Source: Holosporales bacterium
Lineage (GTDB): Bacteria; Pseudomonadota; Alphaproteobacteria; RUG11792
Length of the DNA stretch: 33,491 nt
Direction: 5' to 3'
Assembly (NCBI GenBank): GCA_031266385.1
Contig: JAISBC010000005.1
Coordinates: 1 to 33,491, forward strand
This document shows, piece after piece, positions 19,524 through 29,584 of this stretch. The translations under genes were made by a program, and so were the position numbers. A model generated the notes under the pieces. It made no database searches. It had not been told where the DNA came from and saw only the letters and a program-made list of their open reading frames with translations. Within the stretch, counting starts at the first letter, position 1. Each line of letters opens with the position of its first letter.

Positions 19524-20579
19524 TTATTCTCCTGGTTCGGGCTGAAACTTTTCAGCAAGCTCTATGAAGTGTTCTGACGAGTCAGTTTGCATTTCTTCCT
19601 TGTCGATTAGCATTACGATTGGACAAGACAGCTGGTGTTCGGTGGGGATTTGGACACCACATTGTTGAATATGATAACACTTCTCTTGAATTTCTTCTGC
19701 AACTTGATTGATCACGTAGAAATCTAGAAGTTTTAGGTATAATACTGTAGTGTCAGTCCCGCCTATTTCTGCGATCATCCGTTGACAACACTCTCCAGAG
19801 AACAGCTCTGCTCCAATAAGTACGTTCTGTGAGACTATATGGAATGCTATGGGCTGGGCCAGTAGATCAGGGTCAAAATTTTCGATTATCCGGGACGTTA
19901 ATCTTTGACATTTACCTATAGCGCATTCCTCTTTGAGGGTACTGCCGTTTTCCTGAACCAATTGAATTAGCTTAACTATGTCAATTATGTCTTGATCGGC
20001 AGTCCAAACGAGTTTTTCTCTCTCCAGGGGATTAAATTGGAGTAAAATGAGTTGGAGCAGGTCCTCACAGTACTTGGATAATGGTACGGCTTTGGGGCAT
20101 GCCAATCTATCCCTGACAAATAATTCCAATCGCGGATCCCAATTCCTGAGCTGCTGGGCGGCTAGTGGGAATAAGGGTATTTCTGGAGCTGGTAATGCCA
20201 ACCTTTGGGAGGGATAGATGCTAGTTTTAGCTCCTCTAAGGAATTGTAACCAATCGAATAATTGGGCTGCTGCCATTGGATTCTGGAATCCAATTCGAAA
20301 TTCCTTACCACCAATCCTTACTCGGACCTCTACTGAGGGTGGAGAATCGTCTTGTGTTTGAGGCTGTTTCCTTGGGACAAGCTGATTGCATTTCGGATTG
20401 ATGGCTGAGCTGGGATCTCCTAGTTGTTGTAATAAAGAAGATCCCGGCCATTTCATCATGCTTCTACATGGACTATCCGGGCGGTAAATGAGGAGACTGT
20501 CTATGTTTGTCTGGGCTGCGGAGACATGTCCAACTAGAACCAACATCCCCAATATCGTCACTAATGCTTTATTCGACAT
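19524..20579 (-). CDS. Secreted protein, paralog family member A (both modules)
   Basis: Signal peptide MSNKALVTILGMLVLVGHVSAAQ. Shares FRIGFQNPMAAAQLFDWLQFLRG and IVKLIQLVQENGS modules with neighbours. Confidence 0.8.
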   Translation of the reverse strand: MSNKALVTILGMLVLVGHVSAAQTNIDSLLIYRPDSPCRSMMKWPGSSLLQQLGDPSSAINPKCNQLVPRKQPQTQDDSPPSVEVRVRIGGKEFRIGFQNPMAAAQLFDWLQFLRGAKTSIYPSQRLALPAPEIPLFPLAAQQLRNWDPRLELFVRDRLACPKAVPLSKYCEDLLQLILLQFNPLEREKLVWTADQDIIDIVKLIQLVQENGSTLKEECAIGKCQRLTSRIIENFDPDLLAQPIAFHIVSQNVLIGAELFSGECCQRMIAEIGGTDTTVLYLKLLDFYVINQVAEEIQEKCYHIQQCGVQIPTEHQLSCPIVMLIDKEEMQTDSSEHFIELAEKFQPEPGE

Positions 20580-20627
20580 CTTATTTGCTTTCTTTAAAAT
20601 AAGTTAAAAAAACCAACAATGTTGCGA

Positions 20628-20656
20628 ATTTTAAACTAAATTTAACTCTTTATCAA
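20628..20656 (-). promoter_or_regulatory. Putative promoter TTGATA-17-TAAAAT
   Basis: Conserved element upstream of family member A; aligns with the three other copies. Confidence 0.6.
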
Positions 20657-20695
20657 CTATTTAATTCTTTTGTTCCTGAGGCTGGCGGAGAATCT

Positions 20696-22018
20696 TCAAG
20701 AATTACTTGCTCGGAAGGGGAGACATTTTAATCCTCCTTCGTCGGGCAAAGCAAGTTGAGGGGGAAGCTTCTCGAAATGAAACCGCCCAGTAAGATCGAG
20801 GAATGGTTCGCCCTGGCGCGGGGTCGGTATCTGTGCCAACAATTCAATTATCTTTTTTTTCTTCCATTCAGGTATAGGGAGGGCCATCACTGCATCTGGA
20901 GTGGGTATAGTTATTTCCTGTAAAGCGATAGCTGGATAGTGAAACTGATCCAATCTGTTTCGTTTTACTGCTATTTTCAACTCTTTTATATGCATTCTTA
21001 TTAAGGCTATAAAGATTTTCAATCTGTTTCGATCTGTTTGGTCAAGAATTACGAGGGGACCGTTTGGATACTCTCCGAAGTATCTTAACTGCGCGGGGAA
21101 AAAGACTCCCTCACAGATCTTCGCTCCTAGCATGGCGTAAGTGGGGAGAACTTGCGCTAACATACCTTGGATTTGGGTGTAGAATCTTGGGTCTACATCT
21201 GTGGTAAAAGTTTGAATACTTTGAGCGATGAATGTCTTCCAAGGTGCTATTTGTTCTGGTCCTATGAACAGGGTTCCGTGTGCCTGAATATATTGAATTA
21301 GGCGAACTAGACTAAGGGCTCTTGGGTCATGAGTTCTACCTAACTTCCCGGCTAGAACCAACTTTCTTAAGTGATATGGACTTGTGTATAACAAAAATAT
21401 GTTTGTGGATGCTGATGGTGCATTTGCTGCACTCTGTTGATATGTAGTGATGCTAGCTAGAGATTCGATGAATGATTGGCACCTATGGATGAATTGTTCT
21501 GCCTGCATTGTTGTCGGGAATCTAAGCGTCCAGCCCATGACCATCTCGTTACCATTGTCCCCGATGATGGTGGCCAATACCTTTAAGATGACTGGGGATT
21601 CTTCTGTTTCTTGTGGCATTACCCTTATGACGACCTGAGTAAAAGACGGATTCTTGGGCACTAATAGAGAGGTACTGCCCGTAAGGGATGGGAACCAAGC
21701 TGACTGCAATAACTCCAATCTGCTCTCAAGGTTCCCGTTCCAATGATCGAGTATCCCTGAGCTGAATTGATATAAAAAGTCGGAGAATTTTGTATATGTG
21801 GTAGGCAAATTGGGATATATTGGGGGAGAATTCAAACAAATCATGAGCTTTTCTTGAATTTTTAACTCGTCTCCCATGGCAGCTGTGCCTGAGAAAGACT
21901 CAACTCTGGACCGGGGGAAATCGGGATAGTATGGCATGATCCTTCTGTCCTCTTCTGATTTGACAGCACCAGTCATAACCAATAACCACAGAACCGGCCA
22001 TAATGATTTATTTGTCAT
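20696..22018 (-). CDS. Secreted protein, paralog family member B (both modules)
   Basis: Signal peptide MTNKSLWPVLWLLVMTGAVKS; mature start EEDRRIMPYYPDFPRS is near-identical to member C. Confidence 0.8.
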   Translation of the reverse strand: MTNKSLWPVLWLLVMTGAVKSEEDRRIMPYYPDFPRSRVESFSGTAAMGDELKIQEKLMICLNSPPIYPNLPTTYTKFSDFLYQFSSGILDHWNGNLESRLELLQSAWFPSLTGSTSLLVPKNPSFTQVVIRVMPQETEESPVILKVLATIIGDNGNEMVMGWTLRFPTTMQAEQFIHRCQSFIESLASITTYQQSAANAPSASTNIFLLYTSPYHLRKLVLAGKLGRTHDPRALSLVRLIQYIQAHGTLFIGPEQIAPWKTFIAQSIQTFTTDVDPRFYTQIQGMLAQVLPTYAMLGAKICEGVFFPAQLRYFGEYPNGPLVILDQTDRNRLKIFIALIRMHIKELKIAVKRNRLDQFHYPAIALQEITIPTPDAVMALPIPEWKKKKIIELLAQIPTPRQGEPFLDLTGRFHFEKLPPQLALPDEGGLKCLPFRASNS

Positions 22019-22062
22019 CTGAGTGGCCTGCTTTAATTACCTAAAAACCCACAGCTCTACAA

Positions 22063-22091
22063 ACGTTAAGATAAATTTAACCCTGTATCAA
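22063..22091 (-). promoter_or_regulatory. Putative promoter TTGATA-17-TAACGT
   Basis: Aligned with copies upstream of members A, C and D. Confidence 0.5.
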
Positions 22092-22188
22092 CCATTTAAT
22101 TTTGTGGACATCATCGTCTGGCACAATATATTTATGTGAAATCTGTCAGCTACGTCGGAGATCTAAAAAAGGACTTGGGGCAGTGGGT

Positions 22189-22219
22189 AGGGGACGGGAC
22201 TGCTTCAGTCCTTACCCCT
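22189..22219 (-). terminator. Possible terminator-like hairpin 3' of member C
   Basis: AGGGGtaaGGACTG aag CAGTCCcgtCCCCT with a T6 run about 20 nt further downstream on the minus strand; spacing is atypical for an intrinsic terminator. Confidence 0.3.
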
Positions 22220-22234
22220 AAAATTCAAGTTGCA

Positions 22235-22792
22235 TTAGTTCTGGCAGACGGGTAGCTGGGCTTGGATTAGGCTGTAGTCTGTACCTTCAAAGAATTGTAA
22301 TATCCCGCGGAGGGTGGCGGCTTCACGTGGATTGTATACTTTAAGTTGATACATACGGGACGCAGGTTTACCATCCGTACCATTGTTCCTGAATATGATC
22401 AAGAATCTGTTACGAGATACTGGAGCTTTATAACCCCTTCGCATGGAGTTCTGTTCCATATAAGATATTGAGAAAGGGCCTGCTGCTAAACTTGCCCTTA
22501 AACGGTGTGGACCACTGAATGGCGAAACTACATCCAGACCGGTCTTGTCATTGCAAACTGGGGCAATTCCTGATTCTTCTATGCTTAGCTGGAGACGTGG
22601 TATCCAATCAGGCCCCTGAATGATCAATATTTCTTGACCAGTTGGCTCTTTGCGTGTTGGTTCTTTGAACTCCATCGAGGTGGTCCTCGGGATATCGGGA
22701 TAGTATGGCATGAGCCTGCTGTCCTCTGCTGATTTGACAGCGACAGTCATAACCACCAACCCCAACACCGCCAATAATGCTTTATTTGACAT
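22235..22792 (-). CDS. Secreted protein, paralog family member C (N-module only)
   Basis: Signal peptide MSNKALLAVLGLVVMTVAVKS; AEDSRLMPYYPDIPRT; YQLKVYNPREAATLRGILQFFEG. Start re-placed from 22870 to 22792 by homology with A and B. Confidence 0.8.
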   Translation of the reverse strand: MSNKALLAVLGLVVMTVAVKSAEDSRLMPYYPDIPRTTSMEFKEPTRKEPTGQEILIIQGPDWIPRLQLSIEESGIAPVCNDKTGLDVVSPFSGPHRLRASLAAGPFSISYMEQNSMRRGYKAPVSRNRFLIIFRNNGTDGKPASRMYQLKVYNPREAATLRGILQFFEGTDYSLIQAQLPVCQN

Positions 22793-22836
22793 CTTATATG
22801 CCTTCCTTAATAACCTAAAAACCCAAAACGCCAAAA

Positions 22837-22866
22837 ATTTTAAAATAAATTTTAACACTTTATCAA
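22837..22866 (-). promoter_or_regulatory. Putative promoter TTGATA-18-TAAAAT
   Basis: Conserved with copies upstream of A, B and D. Confidence 0.6.
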
Positions 22867-23017
22867 CCATTTAATTTTGTTGAGCTCAAGGCTTGCGGAA
22901 AGTCCCAAAAGCGCTGTTCTGCAGCCAGAGAACAGAGACATCGAACAAGTATGACGATTAAACGCGGATGGGGATGTGGGCGCCTTACTCCCTCCAACCC
23001 CACCTATTTTTCTAACT

Positions 23018-23578
23018 TTACCAACTGATGGCTTCGCACATTTGTTGATAAATCGAGTGTATGACAGGAATGTTTGCTAGGTTGGTATAAACTGTAGATG
23101 GTTCCAGGGTATGTAGGAATCCTGTGCAGATTGACTGGCCTCGGATGTGATCTACCTTTTCCAAGATGATGGAGACCATTCTATGGTCGAGCGCTGCTCT
23201 CGCTTGGGCTCCTTGTATATTTTGGGCTGCATAAAATTCGCTGAAAACGGCAGGGGACACACTGGTAGTGCCAGTTGTTTTCAGTGAGGCAGTTGCTTCT
23301 AATATACAGAATATCGCTTTGTCAGTTATTCTCCCTAATACCCCTTTTGCCACTAGGCCTTCTAGATAGTGTCGAGTATCGAAAGTCATTTGCCAAGAGT
23401 AAATGTAAACCTCTTTGTGGCCGTTGTTAATATCTACTGGTACAGTTGTATTCATCCATTCTTGACCTACAGGAACTCTAAGAACTCCGGACTGATGCTG
23501 ACATGCTTGGATGGCTCCATTTGCTACGATTAATCCTGTCAATACCATTAGTGCTTTGATTTGCACGCGATTTATCAT
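23018..23578 (-). CDS. Secreted protein, paralog family member D (C-module only)
   Basis: Signal peptide MINRVQIKALMVLTGLIVANGAIQAC; LEGLVAKGVLGRITDKAIFCILEA aligns by eye with LRKLVLAGKLGRTHDPRALSLVRL of member B. Confidence 0.75.
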   Translation of the reverse strand: MINRVQIKALMVLTGLIVANGAIQACQHQSGVLRVPVGQEWMNTTVPVDINNGHKEVYIYSWQMTFDTRHYLEGLVAKGVLGRITDKAIFCILEATASLKTTGTTSVSPAVFSEFYAAQNIQGAQARAALDHRMVSIILEKVDHIRGQSICTGFLHTLEPSTVYTNLANIPVIHSIYQQMCEAISW

Positions 23579-23611
23579 CTTTAATTACCTAAAACCCCAC
23601 AGCTTTATAAT

Positions 23612-23640
23612 TTTTTAAAACAAATTTGACCATTTTTCAA
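23612..23640 (-). promoter_or_regulatory. Putative promoter TTGAAA-17-TAAAAA
   Basis: Conserved with copies upstream of A, B and C. Confidence 0.5.
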
Positions 23641-23692
23641 CAATTTAATGCTGTTGAGTTCAAGGCGGTAGATTGGCTGAGGGATGAAGATA

Positions 23693-24952
23693 TTATTTAT
23701 CGGATTTAAGGCCGATGCTTTTGATCGTCAATTTTTTTACTTCCTCCGAAAATCCCTTAGAGAAGAGGATTTTTACGATTGAAGACATTGAATTATCTCC
23801 TAAAAATGAGAGGTTCTTCGTCTTGGTTGAGAGCGATATGAAGACCGAGCTCAGAGATAATGATAGCGCCGTAACGCAGATGATCAGTTTCTGGCCGAAG
23901 GCATCGATCGTCTGAGATTGGACGGCGACATTCGCGAGGAGCAGCGAAAATTCTCCAAGTTGCGACAGGATGATACCGATCGATACAGACTTTGCCGTTT
24001 CGATGGAAAATGCCCTGAGGAGGACACTATTCGAGAAAATTTTCCAGGCCGTAACCCCAAGAAGCGCCAGAATTACTATATACCAATTTTCCGCGAGAAA
24101 ATGCAGATCAAACATCAGGCCGATGGACAGGAAAAATGCCATAAGTAACACGTTTTGAATTGGTTTAACGCTATTTATGACGTTCTGACGCTCCTGGGTA
24201 TTCCCTATGAAGAGACCTGCCAAGAATGCTCCATAAGCCTCCGATAACCCGAATAGGACGACGATCGAGGCCGCCGCAAAACAGAGACCCAGAGTTATAA
24301 CGGGCGTTAATTCTGCATTCGAAAGAAACCTCAGGGCCGGAACTATAATCTTTTCCTTTCGACCGAGATATTTTATGAGGAGAACGACGAGGCCGATCGC
24401 CACGAGTAGATCAAAAATTATCGTGACGTTGAGGGTATTTTTGCATTCCCTCATAATGAGCATCATCGGGACGATCACGATATCCTGAGCCACGAGGATT
24501 CCAATCGAAATGTGCCCGACATCAGTTCGGAGTTCTCCGATGTGCTCCAAGACCTTCACGATGGCCGCCGTCGATGAGAGAGAACTAATGAATGCCACCA
24601 ATAAAGAGACGTAAATTGGCCATTCGAATATGAGGGCGAATAGTAAAGCTATAATAACGTTCGCTATAACCTGAATGACCGTAAATAATGTCGGAATCTT
24701 CCACATCTTCAGGAACGATTTTATATTCAATTCCATCCCGATAACGAATAATAATAATAGTATCCCAAGCTCCGAATAGAAATGAATCTGATCCTGTGAT
24801 GAGATAAAACCAAAGCCACTCGGTCCGAACATTACGCCCGCCAAGATATATCCGATCATTACCGGCTGATTCAGCCAAGCGAGCAATACCCCGGAGATGG
24901 CGGCAACCAAAATGATTACGGTCAGATGCGCAAAAACGTACTCGTTATTCAT
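23693..24952 (-). CDS. Monovalent cation:proton antiporter (CPA2, KefB/NhaS-like)
   Basis: Multi-TM; QPVMIGYILAGVMFGPSGFG, GILLLLFVIGMELN, LSSTAAIVKVLEHIGE, GLSEAYGAFLAGLFIGNT. Confidence 0.9.
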   Translation of the reverse strand: MNNEYVFAHLTVIILVAAISGVLLAWLNQPVMIGYILAGVMFGPSGFGFISSQDQIHFYSELGILLLLFVIGMELNIKSFLKMWKIPTLFTVIQVIANVIIALLFALIFEWPIYVSLLVAFISSLSSTAAIVKVLEHIGELRTDVGHISIGILVAQDIVIVPMMLIMRECKNTLNVTIIFDLLVAIGLVVLLIKYLGRKEKIIVPALRFLSNAELTPVITLGLCFAAASIVVLFGLSEAYGAFLAGLFIGNTQERQNVINSVKPIQNVLLMAFFLSIGLMFDLHFLAENWYIVILALLGVTAWKIFSNSVLLRAFSIETAKSVSIGIILSQLGEFSLLLANVAVQSQTIDAFGQKLIICVTALSLSLSSVFISLSTKTKNLSFLGDNSMSSIVKILFSKGFSEEVKKLTIKSIGLKSDK

Positions 24953-24979
24953 GGTACGAATATTGTAACATACGGAAAT

Positions 24980-26728
24980 ATGAGCAGGACAGACCTAAAT
25001 ATCGCAATTACAGCGGTAAAAAGCAAGCTTCCGCTATCTCGGGTAGTCGGGATCGATGTCGCCTTGCAAAAAAAAGGCCGTGAATTCGTCGGGCAGTGCC
25101 CTTTTCATCTCGAAAAAACTGGATCATTCTTCGTGAATGATGAGAAGGGGACTTTCTATTGTTTCGGATGCGGGGCATCCGGAGATATCATCGATTACGT
25201 CGTCAGGAAGGACGGAATCCAGTTTCATCAGGCCCTGGAAAAATTGGCCGAGATGGCTGGGGTCAAATTACCAGAAAAAACGGAACACCGCCCCGGCCTC
25301 GAAAATCAGAGAAAAATTCTGCAAAAAGCGGCAGAATATTTTAAGGGGAATCTACTGAACGATGAGAGGGCCTTGAATTATTGTGAAAATAGAGGAATTA
25401 ATCGAGATATTATCGAACGATTTTCTATCGGGTATTCTGGATTTAAACAACATTTATCAGCCGATTATCTTAAACAATTCGGATTTTCCGATTCGGATAT
25501 AGCAGCATCCGGGCTTTTTATACAGAAAAATGATGTCGGAGCTGTATTTCAGCCGCGTTTCATCGATCGCATTATGTTCCCAGTATTCGATAGAAATGGG
25601 TGGCCAATAGCCTTCGGAGGACGTAGTATTTCTGGGAACATTAATCCGAAATACTTAAACTCTCCAGAAACCGATCTATTTCAGAAAAAAGAAACTCTAT
25701 ACGGGTATAATGTTGCCTCCAAAAATGTTACCGAGAAAAAAAGGATCATCATAGTCGAGGGATATATGGACGCCGTCATGATGCATAAATTCGGATTCGA
25801 TACGGCGGTCGCGGTTATGGGGACGGCCTTTTCCCCAGAACATCTCGCTAAGGTTTGGCGATATTCCAACGAGCCGATCGTTTGTCTGGATGGAGATGAC
25901 GCCGGATATAGGGCAATGACTCGATTGATGCTCATTACGATGCCATATCTCCAGCCCGGGAAAAGCCTCCGATTTTGCACGTTACCGCGAGGTGTCGATC
26001 CAGATTCATTCCTGAATAACGGACATAATGGCGAAATGCAGACTTCATTATCCGATGCCATTCCGCTAATCGATTTTTTCTGGGAATATTGTTTGCAACT
26101 ACGGAATGAGATAACTAGCGAAACTCCTGAGCGTATTGCGCAGTGGAATAAAAGTATCGGTACGATGATCGATGGTATTCAAGATTCAGAAATTAGGCGG
26201 CTTTATTGGCGCGAAATAAAAGACAGAATTTTCATGATATCGCGCAAGCTGAAAAAGGGCAAAAATCCAGCCATCCCGACGAAGCAAAACTCATTTCGTA
26301 TTGACAAGTACGAAAAGGCATTGTTGAGAGAGGCAATTTTGTTGTATCCTGTAATGATGCGGCCTTCTATAATTTTATCTGTGGCTGAGAGTTTGTCGAC
26401 GGTAGGTTTTTCTGATCGTAGGTTCGAAAAAATCAAGGAGATCATCTTGGCTTCAACGGAAAATGGATTACCAGATTTCTCTGGATTCGAAGAGGTTATC
26501 GAGGACATAAGTTCGATGTGTCGCCGAAGCTGCGACATCGCAGGAATGAGCGATAGTGAAGTCCTATCGTTTTGGAATGAAGTTTTTAAAATCGGATTTG
26601 TCGGAAAATTTCAGCAGGAAGATCTTTCCCTCGCCAAAAGAGAATGTGATGATGGATTAAATTTCGAGAACTGGGAAAGGCTTAAGGCGATCAAGCTGGA
26701 TTCTCTGTACAAAAAATCTGATACATGA
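24980..26728 (+). CDS. dnaG: DNA primase
   Basis: CPFHLEKTGSFFVNDEKGTFYCFGCGASGDIIDYV zinc finger; EGYMDAVMMHKFGFDTAVAVMGTA Toprim. Start re-placed at MSRTDL. Confidence 0.96.
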   Translation: MSRTDLNIAITAVKSKLPLSRVVGIDVALQKKGREFVGQCPFHLEKTGSFFVNDEKGTFYCFGCGASGDIIDYVVRKDGIQFHQALEKLAEMAGVKLPEKTEHRPGLENQRKILQKAAEYFKGNLLNDERALNYCENRGINRDIIERFSIGYSGFKQHLSADYLKQFGFSDSDIAASGLFIQKNDVGAVFQPRFIDRIMFPVFDRNGWPIAFGGRSISGNINPKYLNSPETDLFQKKETLYGYNVASKNVTEKKRIIIVEGYMDAVMMHKFGFDTAVAVMGTAFSPEHLAKVWRYSNEPIVCLDGDDAGYRAMTRLMLITMPYLQPGKSLRFCTLPRGVDPDSFLNNGHNGEMQTSLSDAIPLIDFFWEYCLQLRNEITSETPERIAQWNKSIGTMIDGIQDSEIRRLYWREIKDRIFMISRKLKKGKNPAIPTKQNSFRIDKYEKALLREAILLYPVMMRPSIILSVAESLSTVGFSDRRFEKIKEIILASTENGLPDFSGFEEVIEDISSMCRRSCDIAGMSDSEVLSFWNEVFKIGFVGKFQQEDLSLAKRECDDGLNFENWERLKAIKLDSLYKKSDT

Positions 26729-26746
26729 TCTTAGAAATGGAGAGTT

Positions 26747-28603
26747 ATGACGGGTAATGACAAGCTGAATGAAGATCTGATTGGCGTGGAAGAGCAATTC
26801 ATTGCCGAAGATCTGAACGTCCTGGCCTTGGTTAAAATAGGCAGGAGTAAGGGATATCTAACTTACGAAGAGCTAAATGAAATGCTTCCGACGGCTAATT
26901 ACGATTCTGAAAAGACATCAGCTATCGTAGCGTATCTGTCGGATCTCGATATCAAGATCGTCAACATAGATGAAGAGGAAGCCCTCCTTCTCGATGCGAA
27001 GGAGGAAGAGGGTTCTATCGTCGTCGATTCGGATACTGCGGAGAATCATTCCGAGGAATCGAAGGGAGACGATCCCGTCAAGCTGTATCTAAAGGAAATG
27101 GGCAATGTCAACCTGTTGTCAAGGGAAGGCGAGATCCTGATCGCCAGAAAGATCGAAGAATCGACTAATTCCCTTTACGGCGTTTTATGTGAAAGTATTT
27201 TAACGGCCGAGCTGATTTCTTCACTCAGAGAGAAGCTGCTCGCCGATATCATTTTGGTTAAAGATATCGTGGCCTCCGATAATTCATCGTTCGATAGCGA
27301 TCAGTTTCAGGAGCCAGATGAAGATTCCACAGAGGATGAAGATCAGGATAGGGTCCAACTCGTTGATAATGACGAGGAAATGAAGCGCAGACTAATCGAA
27401 TTGTTCGATAAGTTTTTGAGGCTCTTTAACGAGCTCAGCGAAAAACAACGAGCCATGAAGTTTAATTCTGCAAAATTGGGTGAAAGTAAAAAGTATCGAG
27501 AACTAAAGGCTGAGACTTTGGCTACTTTTTTTGAAATTAACCTGAATGAACGCAGAATAACCGGATTAAAGGAATCTCTCGTTGCCCTATTTTCCGGGAT
27601 TCCCGAGATAGAGAGAAGACTAGTATCTTGCGGTGAGAAATTTGGAATAAAAAGAGATGGATTAATAAAATGTTTCATCGATCAAAATTTTGATACGAAA
27701 TGGCTCGATGCTATCTCTGCACATTCATCAAAGGAATGGCAAAATTTCTATAAAGAAAATCTACCGTCTTTGGCAAATCTTGTACAATTGGCCTCAGAAG
27801 TTGAGGGGCGGCTTAAAGTACCGTTCCATTTTTTTAGACATAATCTTGGTATAATGCAGCGGGCAGAGCGCGAGATAGTAAGGGCCAAAAAAGATATGAT
27901 AGAGGCTAATCTCAGGCTCGTCATTTCTATCGCGAAAAGATATACGAACAGAGGCCTACAGTTCTTGGATCTTATTCAGGAGGGGAATATCGGCCTGATG
28001 AAGGCCGTCGATAAATTTGAATATAAGAGGGGATATAAGTTTTCGACATATGCCACCTGGTGGATAAGGCAGGCTATTACCCGCTCCATCGCCGACCAGG
28101 CACGGACTATCCGGATCCCAGTCCATATGATTGAAACGATCAATAAACTCGTCAGAATGTCGAAGCAGCTGATGAGTGAGCTCGGCCGGGAGGCGACTCA
28201 TGAGGAACTCGCCGAAAGGTTGGCGATGCCGGTCGACAAGGTCAGAAAAGTGATGAAAATCGCGAAAGATCCGATCAGCCTAGAGACCCCGGTTGGCGAT
28301 GAGGATGAGAGCCATCTCGGTGATTTTATTGAGGATAAAAGCGTTATAATGCCGATCGATGCGGCAATTCAGGCTAATCTCAGATCGGCCACAACGAAAA
28401 TACTTTCAACGCTGACCAGTCGCGAGGAGAAGGTACTGAGAATGAGGTTCGGAATAGGTCTTCAATCTGATCACACCCTGGAGGAAGTTGGCCAGCAGTT
28501 TTCGGTGACGAGGGAGAGGATTCGCCAGATAGAGGCCAAGGCCCTGAGAAAGCTCAAACATCCGAGTCGTTCCAGAAAATTGAGGAGCTTCCTGGATAGT
28601 TGA
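26747..28603 (+). CDS. rpoD: RNA polymerase sigma factor RpoD
   Basis: [82 protein letters not shown]; region 4 [31 protein letters not shown]. Confidence 0.98.
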   Translation: MTGNDKLNEDLIGVEEQFIAEDLNVLALVKIGRSKGYLTYEELNEMLPTANYDSEKTSAIVAYLSDLDIKIVNIDEEEALLLDAKEEEGSIVVDSDTAENHSEESKGDDPVKLYLKEMGNVNLLSREGEILIARKIEESTNSLYGVLCESILTAELISSLREKLLADIILVKDIVASDNSSFDSDQFQEPDEDSTEDEDQDRVQLVDNDEEMKRRLIELFDKFLRLFNELSEKQRAMKFNSAKLGESKKYRELKAETLATFFEINLNERRITGLKESLVALFSGIPEIERRLVSCGEKFGIKRDGLIKCFIDQNFDTKWLDAISAHSSKEWQNFYKENLPSLANLVQLASEVEGRLKVPFHFFRHNLGIMQRAEREIVRAKKDMIEANLRLVISIAKRYTNRGLQFLDLIQEGNIGLMKAVDKFEYKRGYKFSTYATWWIRQAITRSIADQARTIRIPVHMIETINKLVRMSKQLMSELGREATHEELAERLAMPVDKVRKVMKIAKDPISLETPVGDEDESHLGDFIEDKSVIMPIDAAIQANLRSATTKILSTLTSREEKVLRMRFGIGLQSDHTLEEVGQQFSVTRERIRQIEAKALRKLKHPSRSRKLRSFLDS

Positions 28604-28621
28604 TGGAGGATTTAATAGATA

Positions 28622-29584
28622 ATGAGTGTTGAATCCAGTTTAGCTAAGTTAGGAAAATTTCTCGACCTCTTTTTCAATAGAATAGGTTCTGGAGCGCGGG
28701 ATTTCCTCAGAGAGGCGCGAGGTGGCGGTGATTCCCGACGTCGGAGCAGGTATAATGATCGTGGAAAGCGCTCGAAACATCATCCCAGCATGATGTCACC
28801 TTATGCCATCCTCATTTTTGATAGCGTCATAGCCTTCCTCTCTGTTTTTATTTCGATTCATCTCAGAATCGGGATGGATTTCTTGGATTATTCTCAGTCC
28901 TATATCATAAAGAATATGTTCGTTTTCGGGTTGGTCGGATCGAGTGTTTTTCTGTGGCTTCAGACTCATCAGGCATTCTGGAGATATACCTCGATTGAGG
29001 ATATGGCCCCCATTTTCCTCTCAGTCCTCCTATCGAATCTGCTATTTTTTCCGCTCATGATATTGATGAATCAGGAAGATTTCCTTCCATATTCTGTCTT
29101 AATCATTAATGTTTTCGTCCTGAGTTTTATGCTCATGATTCCGCGATTCCTGACGAAAATGATGTATAATCAGAAGCTAAATAAACTCAAAAAATACGGC
29201 GACCCCAGCCACGGTAATAGCAAAAAACAAATCGATGCTCCTCAGGTCATTTTGATCGGCAGTAGCTCCTCGACTGAAGTTTTTCTGCGGGAAGTCATTA
29301 TCAACGAAGATGTTACCTTTAATTTTACTCCGGTTGGAATACTGTCGATAGATTCGGATGATATCGGCCGCATCATCAAGGGGGTCCCTATTCTGGGGGA
29401 GGTTCGTGATCTCGGCCGGGTATTACGAGATTTGTCCGACGAAGGAATTATTCCGAAACAGATTGTTATTACTGAGAAAACAGTCCCTGAATACATGAAG
29501 AATTTCTTGGCTCGATATGTTCAGGATCACGAGCTCTTGCTGATGCACGTTATTCACCAGTATACCTTCAATCCCGTCTCATGA
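28622..29584 (+). CDS. Truncated CapD/FlaA1/WbpM-like polysaccharide biosynthesis protein (N-terminal membrane + nucleotide-binding-like domain only)
   Basis: Four TM helices with LWLQTHQAFWRYTSIEDM, then VILIGSSSSTEVFLREV...FTPVGILSIDSDDIGRIIKGVPILGEVRDL; stops before an SDR epimerase domain. Confidence 0.75.
   Translation: MSVESSLAKLGKFLDLFFNRIGSGARDFLREARGGGDSRRRSRYNDRGKRSKHHPSMMSPYAILIFDSVIAFLSVFISIHLRIGMDFLDYSQSYIIKNMFVFGLVGSSVFLWLQTHQAFWRYTSIEDMAPIFLSVLLSNLLFFPLMILMNQEDFLPYSVLIINVFVLSFMLMIPRFLTKMMYNQKLNKLKKYGDPSHGNSKKQIDAPQVILIGSSSSTEVFLREVIINEDVTFNFTPVGILSIDSDDIGRIIKGVPILGEVRDLGRVLRDLSDEGIIPKQIVITEKTVPEYMKNFLARYVQDHELLLMHVIHQYTFNPVS

Noticed and set aside
22793-22870. N-terminal extension MVDKVLKFILKFLAFWVFRLLRKAYK of secreted member C
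   Set aside because: This is translation of the conserved promoter/leader block; paralogs start at MSNK/MTNK.
22914-22935. Hairpin CTGTTCT-gcagccag-AGAACAG
   Set aside because: A 7-bp stem without T-run or conservation in the other family intergenic regions; could be chance.
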